Made by a program: the position numbers and the translations under genes. The notes under the pieces were generated by a model that worked only from the letters and a program-made list of their open reading frames with translations, was not told where the DNA came from and did no database searches. This document shows, piece after piece, positions 7,106 to 14,657 of a stretch of 18,351 nucleotides of DNA. The stretch spans positions 1 to 18,351 of the forward strand of contig CAZXVW010000070.1 in NCBI GenBank assembly GCA_964644025.1, written 5' to 3'. The DNA comes from CAZXVW01 sp964644025 (GTDB lineage: Bacteria > Acidobacteriota > Terriglobia > Bryobacterales > Bryobacteraceae). The first letter of the stretch is position 1. Each line of letters begins with the position of its first letter.

Positions 7106-8278
7106 TCACGCTTCCATCTTCTTCGTCCGCGGATTGTAAGTGATGCGGCGGCCCTCGCGCAGCGCTTTCATGGCCATGCACAGCGCGACGGTGGTCCACT
7201 GGCCCATCTCCACGGTGGCGTTGGGATCCTCGCGGCTCCGGACGCATTCCAGAAAGTTACGGATGTGCGCCCGGGTCGCCGAGTCGAACGTACCCGGCTG
7301 CCGCTCCTGGGCACTGGGCTTCAAGTCCACCTCCAGGCTCTGCGGGTAGAGCTTGTACCATTCCCGGCCCACGTCGAACCGGGCCGCCGTGCCGTGAAAC
7401 TGCTTGATCTGGTCGTTGAACCGGTTGTAGCGCATGGCCTTGTAGCCCACCGTGAACACCGCCAGGAAGTTTTCCGGATACTCGATGATCATCGAGGTGG
7501 TCTCGGGGACTTCGGCTCCCTTCACGTTGACCTGGCCTCCGGCGCAGGTCACCGCCGTCGGGAAAGAACTCCCCACAAACCAGTTGATGGCGTCGATGAT
7601 GTGTGCGGCCTGCCCAACCATCATGCCTCCGGAGTAATCCCAGAAGAAGTACCAGTTGAAGAAGCGCACCGGGTCGAGTTCCCGCTTCGGGGCAGTGCCG
7701 AGCCATTGCCGCCAGTCGAGCTTTCCGTCGAGCTTTTTCCGGCGGAGCGACTCCCGGTAATTCACCCACCAGGAAGTGACCAGGTGCACATCGCCGACCT
7801 CACTCATGTGACGGCGGGCCCGCTGGAAGAGCGGAAAACTCCGCCGCTGCGTGCCCACCTGGACCACCCGGCGGGTGCGCCGCACGGCGCGCATCATGCG
7901 GAAACCGTCCTCGATGGTATGGGCCATCGGTTTCTCAACGTAAACGTCCTTTCCCGCCTCGACCGCGTCAATGGTCATTTGCGCGTGCCAGTGATCCGGC
8001 GTCGCCACGATCACCACGGCGAGCGAAGGATCCTCGAGCATCTTCTTGTAGTTGTCGTAGCCCCGCGCGTTCGTGGAGGCGGCCTTCAAACCGGCCTGCA
8101 GGTTGTGTTCATAGACATCGCAAACGGCGGCCATCTCGACGCCGAGTTCCTTGAACTCCGCCGTCAGATAGCGGCCGCGCCCGCCGCTGCCGATGATGCC
8201 GCCACGAATCCGGTCATTGGCGCCGCGCACCCGTGCGGTGGATGCGGCGGTGGCGGCCAGAAACGCTCTTCGTCGCAT
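7106..8278 (-). CDS. Gfo/Idh/MocA-family oxidoreductase with Tat-like leader
   Basis: A 390-residue NAD(P)-dependent oxidoreductase of the Gfo/Idh/MocA type, which usually act on sugars, inositols or related polyols; the substrate is unknown. Seen: an N-terminal MRRRAFLAATAAS, resembling a twin-arginine signal with a short hydrophobic run, then the Rossmann GIIGSGGRGRY (27-37), D54 at the cofactor-specificity position, ATPDHWHA (92-99), the catalytic-region EKP (115-117), and WDYSGGMMVGQAAHIIDAIN (213-232) with H226. The C-terminal ATVEMGQWTTVALCMA fits the substrate domain of this family in Acidobacteria and Planctomycetes. A strong GGAGG overlaps the purN stop region nine bases before the ATG, and only four bases separate it from purN, so it is the third gene of the purM-purN operon. 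It is convergent with the aminotransferase; the 31-bp gap shows no clear terminator. Confidence 0.92.
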   Translation of the reverse strand: MRRRAFLAATAASTARVRGANDRIRGGIIGSGGRGRYLTAEFKELGVEMAAVCDVYEHNLQAGLKAASTNARGYDNYKKMLEDPSLAVVIVATPDHWHAQMTIDAVEAGKDVYVEKPMAHTIEDGFRMMRAVRRTRRVVQVGTQRRSFPLFQRARRHMSEVGDVHLVTSWWVNYRESLRRKKLDGKLDWRQWLGTAPKRELDPVRFFNWYFFWDYSGGMMVGQAAHIIDAINWFVGSSFPTAVTCAGGQVNVKGAEVPETTSMIIEYPENFLAVFTVGYKAMRYNRFNDQIKQFHGTAARFDVGREWYKLYPQSLEVDLKPSAQERQPGTFDSATRAHIRNFLECVRSREDPNATVEMGQWTTVALCMAMKALREGRRITYNPRTKKMEA

Positions 8279-8282
8279 GAAG

Positions 8283-8885
8283 CTATTCCTCCAGAATCAC
8301 CCGGCGGCCCTCGATGCGGAACTTGCCGGAGAGGACGATGTTGATCGCCTCGGTGTAGAGTTGGTGCTCCTGCTCCAGGATCCGCGCCGCCAGGGTTTCG
8401 GCAGTGTCGTCGTTGGCCACCGGCACCGCCCGCTGGGCGATGATGGGGCCGGAATCCAGGTGCTCATCCACGAAATGCACCGTGCACCCGCTAACCTTGA
8501 CGCCGTGTTCCAGCGCCTGATGTTGCGCGTCCAACCCGGGGAAAGCGGGCAGCAGCGAGGGGTGGATGTTCAAAATGCGGAGCGGGAACTCGCGCACGAA
8601 GTGGGCGCTCAGCAGACGCATGAAGCCGGCCAGGCACACCAGGTCCACCTGGTTTTTCCGCAGCTCCGCAATCACCATCCGGTCGTAGACCTCCCGCTCC
8701 AGTCCCTTGGAGGGAATGCAAACCGCGTTCAAGCCACGCTTGCGCGCAATCTCCAGCCCCCTGGCCTGAGGCCGGTTGGAAATTACCACGGCGATCGAGG
8801 CCGGGATCTTGCCCGCATCGACGTTATCGGCGATGGCCTCGAAGTTCGAGCCACGTCCAGACAGAAGGATTCCAAGTCGTTTCAT
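8283..8885 (-). CDS. purN: Phosphoribosylglycinamide formyltransferase
   Basis: Transfers a formyl group from 10-formyl-tetrahydrofolate to glycinamide ribonucleotide, the third step of purine synthesis. The 200 residues are close to the usual 190-215. Seen: the phosphate loop LLSGRGSN (7-14), ISNRPQARGLEIA (35-47), CLAGFMRLL (84-92), and the full catalytic set N106, H108 and D144 in ILNIHPSLLPAFPG (104-117) and VDEHLDSGPII (139-149). Its ATG overlaps the purM stop by four bases (ATGA), the common coupled purM-purN arrangement. It depends on the folate one-carbon pool that GlyA fills. Confidence 0.98.
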   Translation of the reverse strand: MKRLGILLSGRGSNFEAIADNVDAGKIPASIAVVISNRPQARGLEIARKRGLNAVCIPSKGLEREVYDRMVIAELRKNQVDLVCLAGFMRLLSAHFVREFPLRILNIHPSLLPAFPGLDAQHQALEHGVKVSGCTVHFVDEHLDSGPIIAQRAVPVANDDTAETLAARILEQEHQLYTEAINIVLSGKFRIEGRRVILEE

Positions 8886-9928
8886 CGGTATCTCACTCGC
8901 TGCCGGGCGCGCTTTGGCAGGGGAACAACCGTGCCGATCACCATGTACGGCTCGCGCGCCCGCTGCAATATTTTCTCCGCTTCGCGCCGGCGCCGGTTTG
9001 CAATCACCAGGATCATGCCCACGCCCAGGTTGAAGGTCCGCCGGTAATCCTTGTCAGGAATCCGGCCCAGGTGCTTCAGCAGCGGGAAAATGGGGGGCGG
9101 AGTCCAGGCCGACGTGTTCACTTCGGCGCCCAGGCCTTCGGGAAGCACTCGGGGAAGGTTGTCGGTAATGCCGCCGCCGGTGATGTGAGCTGCGGCCCTC
9201 GCCACTCCGGCCGAAAGCAGGGCCTTCAGCGCCTTGGCGTAGCTGCGGTGGATTTTGAGCAGCTCCTCTCCCACCGTGCAGCCGAGCTCCGGAACCCGGG
9301 TCGAGATCTTGTAGCCGGCCACGTCGAACAACAACTTGCGGGCCAGCGAATAACCGTTCGTGTGCAGCCCGGTGGAAGGCAGGCCCAGCAGTAGATCTCC
9401 GGCGCGAATGCGGGCCCCGGTGAGCAGGCGGTTCCGTTCCACCGCGCCCACGATGAACCCCGCCAGGTCGTACTCGCCCGGCTGATACAGTCCGGGCATC
9501 TCGGCCGTCTCCCCGCCGATCAGCGCGCAGCCGTTCGCCGCACAGCCGCGGGCCAGGCCGGAAATCACCTGCGCCGCCACTTCCGCTTCCAGCTTCCCGG
9601 TGGAAAAGTAATCCAGGAAAAACAGGGGCGTGGCGCCCTGGACCATGATGTCGTTCACACAATGATTGACCAGATCCTCGCCCACCGTGTCGTGGCGGCC
9701 GGCGAGAAAGGCTACTTTTAGCTTGGTGCCCACGCCGTCGGCCGAGCTGACCAGCACCGGCCGTTTCCAGCCCCGCAGCCGGTAGCCGGCACCGAAGCTG
9801 CCGATGGATGTGAGCACATCGCGAGTGAAGGTTTTCCGGGCGTACTTTTTGATTCGGGCCAGCGCCCGGTCAGCGGCGTCAATGTCGACGCCCGCGTCTT
9901 TATAACGGATTCGTCCGGTTGAAGGCAT
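8882..9928 (-). CDS. purM: Phosphoribosylformylglycinamidine cyclo-ligase (AIR synthetase)
   Basis: ATP-dependent ring closure of FGAM to aminoimidazole ribonucleotide, step five of purine synthesis. The 348 residues fit the PurM family (about 345). Seen: YKDAGVDIDAAD (9-20), the ATP-binding SADGVGTKLK (62-71), NDIMVQGATPLFFLDY (92-107), GGETAEMPG (138-146), LPSTGLHTNGYSLAR (183-197), HITGGGITDNLPRVLP (248-263) and NLGVGM (300-305). It heads the operon purM > purN > Gfo/Idh/MocA oxidoreductase. No good ribosome site precedes the ATG; a TATCAT at 9946-9951 suggests a very short leader. The initiator tRNA gene lies 92 bp upstream on the same strand, without an evident terminator between them. 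Confidence 0.98.
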   Translation of the reverse strand: MPSTGRIRYKDAGVDIDAADRALARIKKYARKTFTRDVLTSIGSFGAGYRLRGWKRPVLVSSADGVGTKLKVAFLAGRHDTVGEDLVNHCVNDIMVQGATPLFFLDYFSTGKLEAEVAAQVISGLARGCAANGCALIGGETAEMPGLYQPGEYDLAGFIVGAVERNRLLTGARIRAGDLLLGLPSTGLHTNGYSLARKLLFDVAGYKISTRVPELGCTVGEELLKIHRSYAKALKALLSAGVARAAAHITGGGITDNLPRVLPEGLGAEVNTSAWTPPPIFPLLKHLGRIPDKDYRRTFNLGVGMILVIANRRRREAEKILQRAREPYMVIGTVVPLPKRARQRVRYR

Positions 9929-9945
9929 CCAATCTGAGAACTCTT

Positions 9946-9951
9946 ATGATA
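9946..9951 (-). promoter_or_regulatory. -10-like TATCAT before purM
   Basis: TATCAT on the minus strand ends 17 bases before the purM ATG; the preceding bases are CTG, one base out of register for an extended -10. No clear -35 is present. Transcription from here would give a leader of about 10 nt. The operon could also be read from the tRNA promoter. Confidence 0.3.
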
Positions 9952-10020
9952 CAGCGGGATCGCAAGCTCCAGAAACTGCGGGAAACACAAGGGGCGCGAT
10001 TGGTTGGTTCGTCGGCGGGT

Positions 10021-10097
<77 letters not shown>

Positions 10098-10102
10098 TTT
10101 CT

Positions 10103-10132
10103 ATGTTACCCTGGCGGCCCAATCCGCGTCAA
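10103..10132 (-). promoter_or_regulatory. Promoter for the initiator tRNA gene
   Basis: On the minus strand TTGACG (10127-10132), an 18-bp spacer and TAACAT (10103-10108) form a good sigma70-type promoter. The -10 ends only five bases before the tRNA 5' end, so the primary transcript would have little or no 5' leader. Confidence 0.5.
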
Positions 10133-10225
10133 TACCACTTCTCCGGGGCGCGCATCTTCAGCACCGCGACGAGGCTGCCCCTACATCCTGCCGGCGTTTC
10201 TGTCCGCCCCAGCGGCTCGATTCGC

Positions 10226-10231
10226 TATCAT
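10226..10231 (+). promoter_or_regulatory. -10-like TATCAT before the hybrid kinase
   Basis: TATCAT preceded by CGC lies 20 bases before the ATG at 10252. No -35 is visible at 15-19 bp. It resembles the elements before der and purM. The rest of the 154-bp gap between the tRNA and this gene shows nothing else I can name. Confidence 0.3.
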
Positions 10232-10251
10232 GGTTGCCAACTTCATCCGAA

Positions 10252-13200
10252 ATGAATAAGGGGACCCGTGTGACGGAGGACCTCAGAAAAGCAAACCACA
10301 AGTTGGCCCCGGGGGCTACCGACCTGCGCCGGCAGCTCCCCGAACAGAAGGCCGGCTCGGAGAAAAGCCATCCCGCCTTGGACCGGCTCCGCGACACGGA
10401 GGCCAGATTACAGGCCACCCTCGCCACCGCCACGGACCTGATCATGGTCCTGGACCCGGACGGCACGATCCGGTACATTAACCGTACGTTTCCACCGCGG
10501 GCGCCCGCCGATGTCATCGGGAGGAACGCGTTCGATTTTTTGCCCGTGGGACTCCGCGCCGAAGCGCGCTCCCGTTTCCAGCGGGTGATTGAGAACGCGG
10601 AACCCGAAGAAATGGAGGTTCCCACCGTCGAACCGGGAACCGAGGAAATCTGGTTCTGGTGCCGCGTCGCGCCAATCCTGCGGGGGGAGAAGGTCATCGG
10701 TGCCACCCTATGCGCCACCGATATCACTGCGCGGAGAAAGGCCCAGGAAGCCCTCCAGGAAAGCGAGCGGCGTTACCGGGCGCTGTTCGAATCCTCTGGC
10801 GACGCGATCCTGCTCATGCGGGATGACCGCTTCGTCGAGTGCAACCCGAAGACGCTGGAGATGTTCGCCTGCCGGCAGGATCAGATCATCGGCGAAACAC
10901 CCTACCGGCTCTCGCCGGCATCGCAGCCCGATGGCTCGGATTCCCGGCAGAAGGCGCTGGAGCGGATCCGGGCGGCGCTCGACGGCCATCCGCAGTTCTT
11001 CGAATGGCGGCACATTCGTTGCGACGGCACTGTCTTCGACGCCGAGGTCAGCCTCAATCCGGTGCGGTTGAGTGGCGGTGCTTACGTCCAGGTCATCGTG
11101 CGGGATATCACCGCCCGCAAGCAAGCCGAGGCCGCGCTGCGCTTCAGCAGTGAATTCGAGCGCCTGCTGACAACCATTTCGGGCCGGTTCGTCCATCTGC
11201 CGGCAAAGAAAGTCATGCAAGGCATTGAGCAGGCGCTGGCTGAAATCGGCCGGTTCGCCGAGGTGGACCGGAGTTACGTATATCTTTTTTCGGACGATCT
11301 CACGACGGCGGATTGCGTGGCGGAGTGGACCCGGCCGGGAATAACCAGCCGTATCGACATGCTCAAAGGGCTTCGGACCGCGCGCTACTCATGGGTGGTC
11401 GACACACTGAAACGGCACGAGGTTTTTCACTTGCCTTCGCGGGAGCTGGTTCCGGCCGAAGAAGAGGCGTTGCGGAACACAATCCGGTCGCTGGGGACCA
11501 AGTCGCTGCTCCTTGTGCCGATGGTGCACGGCAACCGGCTGCTTGGTTTCATCGGCTGGTCCACCGTCCACCAGGAGAAACAGTTTTCCGAGGGCACCAT
11601 CTCTTTTCTCAAGATCGCGGCGGGAATCATCGCCGGCGCGCTGGAGCGCCGCAGGTACGAGGAAGAACTCGAACAGGCCCGAAAGCAGGCGGAGGCCGCC
11701 AACGAGGCCAAGAGCCAGTTCCTGGCCAACATGAGCCACGAAATCCGAACGCCGCTCAACGGTATCATCGGGATGAGCGGGCTGCTGCTGGATGCGGACC
11801 TGCTGCCGGCGCAGCGGGAACTGGCGGAGACGCTGAGCGCTTCGGCGGATGCGCTCTTGCAGATCGTCAACGACATTCTGGACTTCTCAAAAATTGAATC
11901 CGGCAACGTTGACATTGACCAGGTGCCTTTCGACCTGCGGGTGACCCTGGAGGACCTGCTCGAGCTGATGGCCCCGGCGGCTGACAAAAAGGGTCTGGAA
12001 CTTCTGTTGTCCTATGCAGCCGACGCCCCGCGGCGCCTTGTCGGTGACCCTGGCCGGATTCGCCAGGTCATGCTCAACCTGCTGGGAAACGCCATCAAGT
12101 TCACGGACGCCGGCCATGTCCTCGTCGAGATGAGATGCCTGGCGAAGACAGAAAAGACAGCGTCCATCCAGCTCTCGGTCCACGACACCGGAATCGGCAT
12201 TTCCCCAGACAAGCTCCCGTTGCTGTTTCGCAAGTTCACGCAGTTGGATCCCTCTTCCACCCGGAAATACGAGGGGACCGGGCTCGGTCTGGCAATTTCC
12301 ATGCGCCTGGTGGAATTGATGGGCGGCAAAATCAGCGTAAGCAGCCAGCCCGGAAAAGGGTCGACGTTTTCCTTCGCCCTGTGCCTGGAACGGGACAGAT
12401 CCCCGGCACGGGCCCGGATTCCGGCCGCCGAACTGGCGGGGCTCCGAACATTGATCGTGGACGACAACGAGGCGGGCCGGGCGGTACTGGCTGGAATCTG
12501 CCGCCAATGGAAGATGCGCACGGACCAGGCCGCTTCGGGCCAGCAGGCGATCCGCCTCCTGGAGACGGCGCGGGAAGCAGGAGATCCGTTTGCCCTCGTC
12601 CTCCTGGATCATCTGATGCCCGGCATGGACGGGGAGCAGATAGCCCGGGCCATTCGCGGGCGGCCGGCGCTCCGGGACACCGCGATTGTGATCCTGGCAT
12701 CCACCGGGCAGCGCGGGGAAGGAACGCGCTTTCGCCAGGCGGGCTGCGACGGCTACCTGGTGAAGCCAGTGCGGGAGTCTATCCTTCGCGAGACCCTGGC
12801 CGGAGTATTCGGCGCCAGAAAATCCGGTGTGTCAGTGGGAATGATCACCGTCCACACGCTCCGGGAAGCCCGCGCCGCTGCTTTGGAGCCTTTCCCCGCC
12901 GAGGAATTTCGCGGCTCGAAGGCGCTGCTGGTGGAAGACAACCCCATCAACCAGAAAGTTGCCACCGGTCTCTTGCGAAAGCTCGGCCTCGAGGTGGATG
13001 TGGCGCCGGGCGGACGCCAGGCCCTCGAAGCATTGGCGGCACGGGATTACGACATAATCCTGATGGATTGCCAGATGCCGGAAATGGATGGGCTGGAGAC
13101 CACCCGGCAGATCCGCAAGGCAGACGCCCGGATCAGGTCCACGCCCGTGATAGCCATTACCGCCTACGCGATGGAGGGAGACCGTGAGCGCTGCCTGCGG

Positions 13201-13311
13201 GCGGGGATGAATGACTACCTGAGTAAACCGCTCAGCATCGGCAGGCTGCGCCGGGTGCTGCGGAAATGGCTTCCCGGCCGGCAAGACCGCGGCAGCTCTT
13301 CCGCCCTCTGA
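10252..13311 (+). CDS. Soluble hybrid sensor histidine kinase, PAS-PAS-GAF-HisKA-HATPase-REC-REC
   Basis: A 1019-residue hybrid two-component kinase without signal peptide or membrane segments, so it likely senses a cytoplasmic cue. Domains seen: helical N-terminus (about 8-58), PAS 1 (about 55-165), PAS 2 (about 172-292), GAF (about 300-465), coiled linker (466-488), HisKA with phospho-accepting H496 in NMSHEIRTPLNG, ATPase domain with N-box NLLGNAIKFT (609-618), DTGIGI (645-650) and GTGLGL (675-680), receiver 1 (acidic D737/D738, phospho-site D786, K838) and receiver 2 (E895/D896, D939, T970, K992). Both receivers keep their key residues. No HPt domain is attached, so the relay must pass to another protein not in this window. 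Start: ATG at 10252 has no clear ribosome site; GTG at 10270, with AAGGGG about seven bases before it, is a real alternative. Signal and output are unknown. Confidence 0.93.
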   Translation: MNKGTRVTEDLRKANHKLAPGATDLRRQLPEQKAGSEKSHPALDRLRDTEARLQATLATATDLIMVLDPDGTIRYINRTFPPRAPADVIGRNAFDFLPVGLRAEARSRFQRVIENAEPEEMEVPTVEPGTEEIWFWCRVAPILRGEKVIGATLCATDITARRKAQEALQESERRYRALFESSGDAILLMRDDRFVECNPKTLEMFACRQDQIIGETPYRLSPASQPDGSDSRQKALERIRAALDGHPQFFEWRHIRCDGTVFDAEVSLNPVRLSGGAYVQVIVRDITARKQAEAALRFSSEFERLLTTISGRFVHLPAKKVMQGIEQALAEIGRFAEVDRSYVYLFSDDLTTADCVAEWTRPGITSRIDMLKGLRTARYSWVVDTLKRHEVFHLPSRELVPAEEEALRNTIRSLGTKSLLLVPMVHGNRLLGFIGWSTVHQEKQFSEGTISFLKIAAGIIAGALERRRYEEELEQARKQAEAANEAKSQFLANMSHEIRTPLNGIIGMSGLLLDADLLPAQRELAETLSASADALLQIVNDILDFSKIESGNVDIDQVPFDLRVTLEDLLELMAPAADKKGLELLLSYAADAPRRLVGDPGRIRQVMLNLLGNAIKFTDAGHVLVEMRCLAKTEKTASIQLSVHDTGIGISPDKLPLLFRKFTQLDPSSTRKYEGTGLGLAISMRLVELMGGKISVSSQPGKGSTFSFALCLERDRSPARARIPAAELAGLRTLIVDDNEAGRAVLAGICRQWKMRTDQAASGQQAIRLLETAREAGDPFALVLLDHLMPGMDGEQIARAIRGRPALRDTAIVILASTGQRGEGTRFRQAGCDGYLVKPVRESILRETLAGVFGARKSGVSVGMITVHTLREARAAALEPFPAEEFRGSKALLVEDNPINQKVATGLLRKLGLEVDVAPGGRQALEALAARDYDIILMDCQMPEMDGLETTRQIRKADARIRSTPVIAITAYAMEGDRERCLRAGMNDYLSKPLSIGRLRRVLRKWLPGRQDRGSSSAL

Positions 13312-13326
13312 ACACGTGGCCCTGGG

Positions 13327-13335
13327 TGCTATCAT
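13327..13335 (+). promoter_or_regulatory. Extended -10-like element directly before der
   Basis: TGC followed by TATCAT (13330-13335) sits in the 33-bp gap after the kinase gene. Transcription would start around 13342, three bases before the der ATG at 13345, and no ribosome site is visible, so a near-leaderless der message is plausible. Confidence 0.4.
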
Positions 13336-13344
13336 GAAGCGTAC

Positions 13345-14652
13345 ATGGAGCGGCAGGACCGCCTGCCCACAGTGGTCATCGTGGGCCGGCCCAACACCGG
13401 GAAATCTACTCTTTTCAACCGTATCCTCGGGAACCGGCGCGCCATCGTCGGCAACGAGCCTGGTATCACCAGGGACCGGATCCACGGGCGGACTTCCTAT
13501 GCCGGCAAGTGCTTCGAACTGATCGACACCGGCGGCATCATCCCCAACGACGCGGAACTGATACCCAGCCAGATCCTGCGCCAGGCGCGGACGGCGCTGG
13601 AGAAGGCCGCGCACATCATTTTCCTCATCGACGGCCGCGCCGAGATCGCTGGCGCCGATCATGAGCTGGCGCAAATGCTGCGGCGGCTGGGCAAGCCCGT
13701 CACGGTGGCCGTGAACAAAATCGACGTTCCTTCCCGCCTGGAGTCCGCCCACGAATTCTACACCCTTGGGTTCGACGCGCTCTTCCCGATCTCCGCCGAG
13801 CACAACCTGGGGATCGATGAGTTGCTCGAGCACGTCACCAGCAGCTTCCCGGAGACCGAAGGCGGCGAGCAGACCGGGCAGGAGCGAATCAAGGTGGCCA
13901 TCATCGGCCGCCCGAACGTCGGCAAGTCCACCCTCCTCAATGCGCTGGCTGGGCAGGAGCGCACCATCGTCTCGCCGGTGGCCGGGACGACGCGGGATGC
14001 GGTTGACGAAACCGTGCGGCGTGATGGGGTCGACTACGTTTTCGTGGACACGGCCGGCATCCGCCGCAAGGGCAAGACAAAGTTGATGGCCGAGAAGCTC
14101 AGCGTCGTAATGGCTCGCCGCCACATCCGGATGGCGAACGTGGTCCTGCTGATTCTCGACGCCTCGGAAGGAATCGTCGGCCTCGACGCCACCATCGGCG
14201 GATATGCCCACGAGGGCGGCCGGGCCATCGTGCTCTGCGTCAACAAGTGGGATCTGAGTCCCGACAAGGACAAGGCGGCGTTCGTCCGGAAGATCCGCCA
14301 CGCGATGAAATTTCTCGACTACGCTCCGGTCGCCTTTCTCTCGGCCGTCACCGGGGCCGGCGTGGAGCAACTGTTCGGCCTGATCCGCCGCGGATACCAG
14401 GCGGCCTCGAGGCGGGTGCCGACCGGCGAGCTGAACCGCTTCCTGAGAAGCCTCGATCTGGAAATGGGTCTCCGGGTGAACTACATCACGCAAACCTCGG
14501 TCCGCCCGCCCAGGTTCCTCGTTTTCACCGAAGGCGCCCGGAAACTGCACTTTTCCACCGAGCGCTATCTGGTCAACCAGATTCGCAAGCGGTTTGAGTT
14601 CCCGGGCACCCCGCTGGTGATCAAGACGCGAACGAAGCGGAAACGCGCCTGA
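13345..14652 (+). CDS. der: Ribosome-assembly GTPase Der (EngA)
   Basis: Essential tandem-domain GTPase that helps mature the 50S ribosomal subunit. The 435 residues match the family (about 435-490). Seen: GTPase domain 1 with G1 GRPNTGKS (14-21), G3 DTGG (61-64) and G4 NKID (124-127); an acidic linker at about 167-180; GTPase domain 2 with G1 GRPNVGKS (188-195), G3 DTAG (235-238) and G4 NKWD (300-303); and a C-terminal KH-like RNA-binding domain (about 355-430) ending in a basic tail. The first P-loop has Thr where most family members have Val, which still fits the Walker A pattern. It follows the hybrid kinase by 33 bp but appears to have its own -10. It is convergent with the NCS1 gene, with five bases between the stop codons. 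Confidence 0.98.
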   Translation: MERQDRLPTVVIVGRPNTGKSTLFNRILGNRRAIVGNEPGITRDRIHGRTSYAGKCFELIDTGGIIPNDAELIPSQILRQARTALEKAAHIIFLIDGRAEIAGADHELAQMLRRLGKPVTVAVNKIDVPSRLESAHEFYTLGFDALFPISAEHNLGIDELLEHVTSSFPETEGGEQTGQERIKVAIIGRPNVGKSTLLNALAGQERTIVSPVAGTTRDAVDETVRRDGVDYVFVDTAGIRRKGKTKLMAEKLSVVMARRHIRMANVVLLILDASEGIVGLDATIGGYAHEGGRAIVLCVNKWDLSPDKDKAAFVRKIRHAMKFLDYAPVAFLSAVTGAGVEQLFGLIRRGYQAASRRVPTGELNRFLRSLDLEMGLRVNYITQTSVRPPRFLVFTEGARKLHFSTERYLVNQIRKRFEFPGTPLVIKTRTKRKRA

Positions 14653-14657
14653 CCGGG

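Noticed and set aside
7265..8344. 359-residue plus-strand open frame
   Set aside because: Shadow of the Gfo/Idh/MocA gene, with no recognisable motif.
12832..14550. 572-residue open frame on the minus strand
   Set aside because: Antisense to the second receiver of the kinase and to der. No domain is recognisable, and the length is explained by GC bias.
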